Shown in pieces: positions 56,613 through 62,517 of a DNA stretch of 62,517 nt. Origin of the DNA: Thermoguttaceae bacterium (GTDB lineage Bacteria > Planctomycetota > Planctomycetia > Pirellulales > Thermoguttaceae); contig JAFZNK010000166.1 of assembly GCA_017550965.1 (NCBI GenBank), positions 1 to 62,517 of the forward strand, written 5' to 3'. The first letter of the stretch is position 1, and each line of letters begins with the position of its first letter. The notes beneath the pieces are model-generated. The model made no database searches, had not been told where the DNA came from, and saw nothing but the letters and a program-made list of their open reading frames with translations. The position numbers and the translations under genes are program-made.

Positions 56613-59258
56613 TCAATCGATCGTCGGAACTTTGTACTGAACCGATTCCCAGTATTTTAGATCGACTTCGTACGGATCCAACGGAGACTTGACGTCCCAA
56701 TCGGGCGGTAAAATCCCGTAACGTTTTAATTCGCGGGCATAATCGGAACGCGGAACAAATCGTTTTGGACAATTCTCACCGTTGTTCGGCGAGTCAAGAA
56801 CCATCATAAAACGATTGTTCTCTTCCAAAATATATCGACGACCGCGAGCGACGTAATCGACGATTTTCTGGTAATCGGGGTCGTCCTTGTCGGCAAAAAC
56901 TTTCTTGCCGCTCTTCTCTTCGCACACACCAAGACCGCCCGCGTCTTTCGACAGTGGTCCGCGCGCTACTTTTGATTGCTCAGGATAAGACAAATCGAAA
57001 ATCATATGTCTGTTAAATCGTCCGCCGTCCTGCGCCATACTACGAGCGATAAACATGTTCTGCTGATACTTTTCATACGGATAGTACAAAACGTAAAACT
57101 GCGCCGGTTGTGTGTAGGAACCGACTTTTTTCGACTCTTCGTCAGGCGCGTGACACTCGTCGCAACGTCGCGTCAAAACGTCTTCATACGCCGCTAATTC
57201 AGGCCAATTGCGATCGTCGCGCGAATTATTATTCATGACGTAATTGCCAATCGAACCGTGAGAATTGCATTCGTAAGTCGCCGAATAAGTAGCGCCGGAA
57301 TCTAACCAGAATCGAATAATCTTTTGTTCCTCTTCCGGCATATTGCAACCGCCGTGTCCCTCCTCGATCAATTTGAGCAAACGACTTGATCCTGTTCCAA
57401 TTTCATACGGTTCAAAATTGCTCTTTTCATGTTCCGCATAAGGAAGCATTACGCGGTTGTCCCCAAACAACTCGCGCCAGGACATTTGCTGATAACCGAT
57501 CGTATAAAGCGGAGCCCAATGTCCGGAAATATTAAAACCGCCTTCTTCCCGATCAGGATTATGGCATTCAAGGCAATGCTTGTCCAAAATCGGTTGGACG
57601 TCGCGCATATAATCGATAATGTCCGGGACGCCCTCGACCGGTTCCAAATCGACGGGACTTGAATATCTTGTCAAATGAGACAAACGGATTCCGTCGTCTT
57701 GCGTCGGGGCTTCGCCACGGTCTTCATGGCAACCGATACAGCTATTCCTTTCACCGGGCATTACGGAAGTGAAAGAATGCATTCGTTTAACGCAATGTCC
57801 GTTTTCGTCAAGCGCGACAAAGAAGAGAGATCGCAACGCAGGCGCGTTAAAATACGCCGAGCCGTCTTCTGACACAGGAACTCTTCCCAACAAGCGCTCA
57901 ACGGCAAACGCCCCGCCGCTCGACATTTCCGACATCGCGCCTGAGTAATTGATCGGCTTGGGCAACACTTCATACACGAGAAGTTCCTTTACCGTTCCCG
58001 GTTTAAGACCGCCCATTTTGCGTCCGCGATAAACGTTGCTCAATGCAAACGTTCCGATTGGGTTCTTCGGATTTGTTTGATCGGCGATTATCGGCTCGCG
58101 CGGGCGTTCCGTCACAGGTCGAGGCTCGCCAATCCAATACCCCGCGTCAACGTCTTCCTTCGGCAATTCATAAATCGGAGTAACGTTCCCTTCCCCGTCG
58201 AGCAAAACGATCTTTTGACGAGAAGCGGCAAGAAAACGATCTTCTGAAAAAGCCCAAGGGTCGGTAAAGTCGTTTGTCTTAGAGATATATTCGACTCCTT
58301 CAGGAGCGTCCGGACCGTAAAGGGGCGAAAAAAGAACAATACGACCATAATGCTCTTTCATTCCGTGCCCCGGAGAAAAAACGCCGACGGTTTTTCCTGA
58401 ATCAGGAACGGACTTAAAGTCTAAGAAAACGCCGCCGGGCTTCTGATTGCCATAGTAAATCATTTGCTTGGTTCCGTCGGGATTCATCGTCCACAAATGA
58501 TGAAACGTCAAATGATTGCGATCGACGTACTCCCATCGCATATAAGCGATTTGACCGTTAGAAAGCGGCCAGGGAGTGTTGTCTTGTTCGACGTTGCACG
58601 ATAATTCCCGAACGTTTGTTCCGTCCGAATTGCAACGATGAACCGTCGCGACTTGAGAAACCCAACATTGAACGTAACGGTTGACGCGAGAAGAACAAAA
58701 AACGATTGAGTCGTCAGGAAGATAAGAAGGCTCAATATCGTCCCAACCGTCGGTTCGCATACCATATTTCTCCCGCCCTCCAGGCTCCTCGAGTTCTTTT
58801 TCCCATCCGGTCAGACGATGAAGATTAGAGCCGTCGAGGTTAATTTCGTAAAGAGAATAATGATTCGTTCCGGCAGGAAGATAGGAAAAGACGATTCTTT
58901 TTCCGTCGTAATGAAGCTGAGGATCGCGGATATTCCCCTGAGGATCCTCAAAAACAACCCGAGTCTCCTTCGTCTTCCAGTTGTAAACTTTTAACGCTCC
59001 GCCGCTGCCTTTGGGAAAAGTGAACTTGTTTTCGTCAAAAGAGTAGTAACTGATGTTGCCGTACCAATGCCCGTCGATACTTGGTTTGCGAACGGCAAAA
59101 AGAATCTCGTCAGGAAGTCCGGAATCTTGAAAATCTTCGAGAGTCGCTTTAAGCGAATCTTCCGCCGAGTCAGCGTTCAAAGGCTCTTCCGCGCGCGCAA
59201 ATCCAAACAAGGCTAAGAGCGAAACATAAAAGACGATCGATAAAAAACCATGACGCAT
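56613..59258 (-). CDS. Secreted PD40-domain multi-heme protein, hydrazine-synthase-alpha-like
   Basis: An 881-residue exported protein (signal peptide about 1-23, ending GFARAEE). The N-terminal half is a TolB/PD40-type propeller (DPQLHYDGKRIVFSYLPAG, IEPSYLPDDSIVFCSSRVNR). The C-terminal half has three c-type heme motifs: CIGCH, CLECH and CDECH. This propeller-plus-cytochrome plan is shared with the hydrazine synthase alpha-subunit family, which is widespread in planctomycetes that do not make hydrazine. A role in periplasmic redox chemistry is likely, but the reaction is unknown. GGAGAG 7 bases upstream supports the start. Monocistronic. Confidence 0.83.
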   Translation of the reverse strand: MRHGFLSIVFYVSLLALFGFARAEEPLNADSAEDSLKATLEDFQDSGLPDEILFAVRKPSIDGHWYGNISYYSFDENKFTFPKGSGGALKVYNWKTKETRVVFEDPQGNIRDPQLHYDGKRIVFSYLPAGTNHYSLYEINLDGSNLHRLTGWEKELEEPGGREKYGMRTDGWDDIEPSYLPDDSIVFCSSRVNRYVQCWVSQVATVHRCNSDGTNVRELSCNVEQDNTPWPLSNGQIAYMRWEYVDRNHLTFHHLWTMNPDGTKQMIYYGNQKPGGVFLDFKSVPDSGKTVGVFSPGHGMKEHYGRIVLFSPLYGPDAPEGVEYISKTNDFTDPWAFSEDRFLAASRQKIVLLDGEGNVTPIYELPKEDVDAGYWIGEPRPVTERPREPIIADQTNPKNPIGTFALSNVYRGRKMGGLKPGTVKELLVYEVLPKPINYSGAMSEMSSGGAFAVERLLGRVPVSEDGSAYFNAPALRSLFFVALDENGHCVKRMHSFTSVMPGERNSCIGCHEDRGEAPTQDDGIRLSHLTRYSSPVDLEPVEGVPDIIDYMRDVQPILDKHCLECHNPDREEGGFNISGHWAPLYTIGYQQMSWRELFGDNRVMLPYAEHEKSNFEPYEIGTGSSRLLKLIEEGHGGCNMPEEEQKIIRFWLDSGATYSATYECNSHGSIGNYVMNNNSRDDRNWPELAAYEDVLTRRCDECHAPDEESKKVGSYTQPAQFYVLYYPYEKYQQNMFIARSMAQDGGRFNRHMIFDLSYPEQSKVARGPLSKDAGGLGVCEEKSGKKVFADKDDPDYQKIVDYVARGRRYILEENNRFMMVLDSPNNGENCPKRFVPRSDYARELKRYGILPPDWDVKSPLDPYEVDLKYWESVQYKVPTID

Positions 59259-59349
59259 TTGTCAACTCTCCATTCAGTAGGATCGCTTTTGTGGCAAAAC
59301 AATCTTTATGCGCTTGAGATACTCCTTAAAGAGTTTCCCACATCGGACA

Positions 59350-61224
59350 TTAATCGATATTAGAGGTTGAATTTCTTTCAAGACAAACAGTTAACACTGC
59401 GATGTCTGCGGGGGTAATTCCAGTGATTCGACTCGCTTGTCCGAGGTTTGCGGGACGAATGCGCTCGAGTTTTTCCTGCGCTTCGGCGCGCAAATTATTG
59501 AGACCACGATAGTGAAAGTCCGTGGGAATTTTCTGAGAATCCCATCGTCTTTGCCGTTCGACTTCCATTTGCTGGCGCTCAATATACCCGGCGTACTTGG
59601 CGTCGATACAAACTTGTTCGGCGACTTCTTGCGAGACGGAAGCCAGTTGGGGCAAGCGCGCGACAATATCCGCCCATTCGATTTCAGGTCGACGCAACGT
59701 CTTAAGGATCGAACCGTTTTCGTCGTGCGTCTTTTCCAGCAAATCAAACGCTTCGTTAATGGCGCGTTCCTTTTCTTGCAGGCGCTTCCAACGTTCCTCG
59801 TCGACCAAACCAAGTTTATACCCTGTTTTCGTAAGTCGGCGGTCGGCGTTGTCTTGACGAAGCAAAAGACGATATTCGGCGCGGGACGTAAACATACGAT
59901 ACGGCTCGTCGACGCCCTTTGTCGCAAGATCGTCGAGCATAACGCCAATGTACGCCTGATCGCGCGTAGGAACAAGCGGTTCAAGCGACGCGTTCAAAGA
60001 ACAAGCGGCGTTCGCTCCGGCGACAAGTCCCTGCGCGCCGGCTTCTTCATACCCGGTCGTGCCGTTAATCTGACCGGAAAAAAAGAGACCTTGAACGCGT
60101 TTCGTTTCAAGAGTAGGACGCAATTGGTCGGGCGGCGCGTAATCGTATTCGATCGCGTAAGCGTATCTCATAATCTGCGCATGTTCAAGCCCCTCGATCA
60201 TATGGACCATTTTATCCTGAATCTCACGAGGAAAACTCGTCGACAACCCGTTAATGTAAACCTCGTTAGTGCGTCGGCTTTCCGGTTCTAAAAAGAGCTG
60301 GTGGCTGTCTTTATCGCTAAAACGATCAATCTTCGTTTCTATCGACGGACAATAACGGGGGCCCGTCGAACGAATCTGACCTGAAAACATCGGCGCCAAC
60401 GATATGTTGTCGCGTAAGAATTGATGCAAAACCGGATTTGTATACGTCGTCCAACAGGGAATTTGCTCGACGTCGATCGAATCCGTCATAAAAGAGAACG
60501 GCTGGGGCGCGTCGTCGCCATATTGCGGTTCAAGTCCGGAATAATCAATTGTTTTACCGTTCAAACGCGCCGGGGTTCCCGTCTTAAATCGCAGAAGGCG
60601 GACCCCAAGATTCGTAATCGACTCGCTGATCTTCGTCGCAGGCGCTTCGCCCATACGACCGCCGGGAGATTGCAACGTTCCAAAATGGAGAACGCCGCGC
60701 ATAAAAGTACCGCACGCGAGAACGACGGCTTTCGCGCGATAGATCGCGTCTGATTCGACGCGTACGCCGGAAATCTTCCAGACGTTTTCCGCACTGGGAT
60801 CGCTGGAATTCGCAGCGCATTCGCCAGGCTCGACAAGGAGTTCGACAACTTTCTCCTGACGCAGATGAAGATTCCCCGTCTCTTCGACGATTCTCTTCAC
60901 TTCGTCCTGATAGAGACGTTTGTCCGCCTGGGCGCGAGGACCGCGCATCGCCGGCCCTTTGCGAACGTTCAACATGCGGAACTGTATTCCAGTCGCGTCG
61001 ATAGCCCGTCCCATCGCGCCGCCAAGCGCGTCGATTTCGCGAACAATATGTCCCTTGCCCACTCCGCCAATCGCCGGATTGCAACTCATTTGGGCGACTG
61101 TGTCAAGATTGCTCGTCAAAAGAGCCGTTTTAGCGCCCATCCGCGCCGAAGCCAACGCGGCTTCCGTCCCCGCGTGCCCGGCGCCCACGACTATTACGTC
61201 AAAATCGTATTCAGGAAGAATCAT
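59350..61224 (-). CDS. mnmG: tRNA uridine-5-carboxymethylaminomethyl modification enzyme MnmG
   Basis: With MnmE it modifies the wobble uridine of certain tRNAs, using FAD. Motifs: FDVIVVGAGHAGTEAALASA (FAD site), SCNPAIGGVGKGHIVREIDA, FRMLNVRKGPAMRGPRAQAD, VVLACGTFMRGVLHFG and TGYEEAGAQGLVAGANAA. The C-terminal helical MnmE-binding part contains YAGYIERQQMEVER. I start at the ATG at 61224 (624 residues). A TTG five codons earlier is possible. It lies 30 bases after the PilO-like gene and may be co-transcribed with it. Confidence 0.97.
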   Translation of the reverse strand: MILPEYDFDVIVVGAGHAGTEAALASARMGAKTALLTSNLDTVAQMSCNPAIGGVGKGHIVREIDALGGAMGRAIDATGIQFRMLNVRKGPAMRGPRAQADKRLYQDEVKRIVEETGNLHLRQEKVVELLVEPGECAANSSDPSAENVWKISGVRVESDAIYRAKAVVLACGTFMRGVLHFGTLQSPGGRMGEAPATKISESITNLGVRLLRFKTGTPARLNGKTIDYSGLEPQYGDDAPQPFSFMTDSIDVEQIPCWTTYTNPVLHQFLRDNISLAPMFSGQIRSTGPRYCPSIETKIDRFSDKDSHQLFLEPESRRTNEVYINGLSTSFPREIQDKMVHMIEGLEHAQIMRYAYAIEYDYAPPDQLRPTLETKRVQGLFFSGQINGTTGYEEAGAQGLVAGANAACSLNASLEPLVPTRDQAYIGVMLDDLATKGVDEPYRMFTSRAEYRLLLRQDNADRRLTKTGYKLGLVDEERWKRLQEKERAINEAFDLLEKTHDENGSILKTLRRPEIEWADIVARLPQLASVSQEVAEQVCIDAKYAGYIERQQMEVERQRRWDSQKIPTDFHYRGLNNLRAEAQEKLERIRPANLGQASRITGITPADIAVLTVCLERNSTSNID

Positions 61225-61254
61225 CAATGCTGTTTTCAAAACTGCCTTGGAACG

Positions 61255-62205
61255 TTAGAACAACGTGTTGGGTATGGCGACCGCCTCGCTCAATTTATAT
61301 CCAAGCGGAACCATCCAAAGACGATTGGTGCCGTTGTTCTGGCGCAAAACGACGATTCCTACGTCTGGATCAATGTCTTCAATCGTCGCGTCAAACGCGC
61401 CGACCGTCATGCGTTCGCCTATTTTATACGCCTCGGTGCGTCCCTCGGCTCCCATATTCCAGCGCGCGATTTTCGTCGCTTGCCCGCTGTCGTCCGTAAC
61501 GACGGGTAGTCCCGTCAGCATCGCGTAACTGGCGGAATCCACGCCTGTCTTTACCGCGCGGAATATTTCTCTTTCAGCCATGGGACGATAAGCCGCAAAA
61601 GGACCGGACGCAAGTTGTCGCTCAGGCGCGGTAGAAAGAGGAAGCTTGTCAACCAGAGGATAAGGCAGATTCTGATCCTTCTTGTAAAGAATCGTCAGAC
61701 CTTCAATCGTCATGGAAACCTGTAAAAAATCGCTGTGTTCCTGAGGAGTAACGTCCATATGGGAAATGCGATGTAAAAAAGGCGTCCAATAGAATTCATA
61801 TAAAAATTGCGTCAAATCAAGGAGCGTAAACTGTCCCTGAACGAAAAAACTCTGCGTCGCAAGGCCTGAATTACGCGGGTGGTTATAGGAGCCGACCGTA
61901 ACCTTGGGATCGTGAACGTTACAGAATTCGAGCATCTGAGAAAGCCACCTTTGGTACTCGATCCCGGCTTCGACTCGATTCGTCGGAAAGGAACGCGTAT
62001 ACAACGAGGAAAGACTTGCGCATGTCTGAGTCCAAAATTCGGAGGTCTTACGACCTTGATCGATTTGCCCCTGAATCTCAGCGCGTTTATCCTCAATTTC
62101 CTTACGCGGCTTGACATATTTAGACTGATAGAGCATATATCCGCCAAAAGCTATGCCAATGCTGAGAATAATCAATAAAACAACGACTTTTGACCAATTT
62201 CCCAT
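61255..62205 (-). CDS. PilO-like membrane-anchored protein
   Basis: A 316-residue protein with a short cytoplasmic N-terminus, one membrane helix (about 7-27, VVVLLIILSIGIAFGGYMLY) and a coiled coil (KPRKEIEDKRAEIQGQIDQG). A ferredoxin-like domain (LLDLTQFLYEFYWTPFLHRI, VSMTIEGLTILYK) and a C-terminal beta domain that resembles an SH3-like or PilP-like fold (GAFDATIEDIDPDVGIVVLR) follow. This plan matches PilO/GspM-type inner-membrane components of type IV pilus or type II secretion. Without PilM/N/Q in view the assignment is tentative. Confidence 0.62.
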   Translation of the reverse strand: MGNWSKVVVLLIILSIGIAFGGYMLYQSKYVKPRKEIEDKRAEIQGQIDQGRKTSEFWTQTCASLSSLYTRSFPTNRVEAGIEYQRWLSQMLEFCNVHDPKVTVGSYNHPRNSGLATQSFFVQGQFTLLDLTQFLYEFYWTPFLHRISHMDVTPQEHSDFLQVSMTIEGLTILYKKDQNLPYPLVDKLPLSTAPERQLASGPFAAYRPMAEREIFRAVKTGVDSASYAMLTGLPVVTDDSGQATKIARWNMGAEGRTEAYKIGERMTVGAFDATIEDIDPDVGIVVLRQNNGTNRLWMVPLGYKLSEAVAIPNTLF

Positions 62206-62333
62206 TTGCGGCGCACCAAAAAAATCATTTCCAAAAAGGAGGACGGCTCGTACCGGAATCTCCTTAACGGCGGTTGTTAATCATATTCGTTCTAAAATGA
62301 AACTCAGTCAAATGCAAAACATTTCATAGAAGC

Positions 62334-62517
62334 CTATTCTGCCGGCGCGGGCGCCGGTTCAGCGGGCGTGGGAGCTGGTTCGGCGGGAGCAGGCTCGGCA
62401 GGCGCGGGAGCCGGTTCAGCGGGCGCGGGAGCCGGTTCGGCGGGCGCGGGAGCAGGTTCAGTGGGCGCGGGAGCGGGTTCGGCGGGCGCGGGAGCCGGTT
62501 CGGCGGACGCGGGAGCC
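62334..62517 (-). CDS. C-terminal end of a gene with a Pro/Ala/Glu repeat tail (partial)
   Basis: The minus-strand frame ends at TAG (62334-62336) and runs off the right edge, so only the last 60 residues are seen. They consist almost entirely of heptads of the type EPAPAPA, with Thr or Ser substitutions and one five-residue unit. Such tails form stiff, extended spacers in cell-envelope proteins. The gene precedes the PilO-like gene by 128 bases on the same strand. It may be a further pilus or secretion component, but the body of the protein is outside the window. Confidence 0.75.
   Translation of the reverse strand, partial: APASAEPAPAPAEPAPAPTEPAPAPAEPAPAPAEPAPAPAEPAPAEPAPTPAEPAPAPAE
62337..62517 (-). 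repeat. Tandem 21-base repeats encoding EPAPAPA heptads
   Basis: About eight imperfect 21-base units, one shortened to 15 bases, form the 3' end of the partial gene. They continue to the window edge, so the total number is unknown. Confidence 0.88.

Noticed and set aside
59437..60291. Plus-strand 284-residue open frame
   Set aside because: It lies wholly opposite mnmG, with Arg/Phe-rich shadow composition and no recognisable family.
62337..62517. CRISPR array
   Set aside because: The repeats are contiguous 21-base units without unique spacers and translate in one frame as EPAPAPA heptads.

Overview
This 62.5 kb window looks like chromosomal DNA of a planctomycete, probably a host- or gut-associated relative of the Pirellulales. 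That placement is inference. It rests on many secreted hydrolases, a large PD40 and multi-CXXCH protein of the hydrazine-synthase-alpha-like type common in Planctomycetota, an NPCBM carbohydrate-binding module, and ATP synthase b and c subunits that both begin with signal-peptide-like segments. GC content is moderate and coding density is high. I see no insertion sequence, prophage, CRISPR array or rRNA operon.

Layout. (1) 1-7.7 kb, minus strand: an F-type ATP synthase operon in the order atpZ-like, small membrane protein, atpB, atpE, atpF, atpH, atpA, atpG, atpD. A near-consensus promoter precedes it, and atpC probably lies just past the left edge. (2) 7.8-13.7 kb, minus: a Tat-exported xylose-isomerase-like TIM barrel, a C45-type Ntn hydrolase, CutA, a group II PLP decarboxylase and AsnRS. 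(3) 13.9-27.1 kb, minus: an MFS sugar porter, then a tightly packed seven-gene run. In transcription order it encodes a GT4 glycosyltransferase, an SDR, a fumarate-reductase-like flavoprotein, an old-yellow-enzyme reductase, a GH106-like hydrolase, an (alpha/alpha)6 glycosidase, and a zinc peptidase with a C-terminal NPCBM domain. (4) 27.3-35.7 kb, plus: QueA with a long N-terminal extension, an ApbE flavin transferase, an AddA/RecB-type helicase-nuclease and an anchored coiled-coil protein. (5) 35.8-47.4 kb, minus: a CapD/FlaA1-type dehydratase, a GH78 alpha-L-rhamnosidase, and an operon with two tandem class I amidotransferase-like secreted proteins, a PD40/CXXCH protein and a polytopic membrane protein. 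(6) 47.6-62.5 kb, mixed strands: GlgX, two secreted proteins, IF-3, a lipoprotein, tRNA-Arg(CCG), a ThrRS lacking the TGS domain, the hydrazine-synthase-alpha-like protein, MnmG, a PilO-like protein and the Pro/Ala/Glu-repeat tail of a gene cut by the right edge.

How the genes work together. Housekeeping genes (ATP synthase, AsnRS, ThrRS, IF-3, MnmG, QueA) are interspersed with secreted and redox enzymes. The most suggestive accessory unit is the seven-gene run at 15.6-27.1 kb. It joins glycoside-removing enzymes to three oxidoreductases able to act on carbonyl or conjugated double-bond substrates. A divergent ApbE and a GH78 rhamnosidase lie nearby. My working hypothesis is uptake and reductive breakdown of a glycosylated, possibly rhamnosylated, plant or host compound. 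The substrate is not shown by the sequence.
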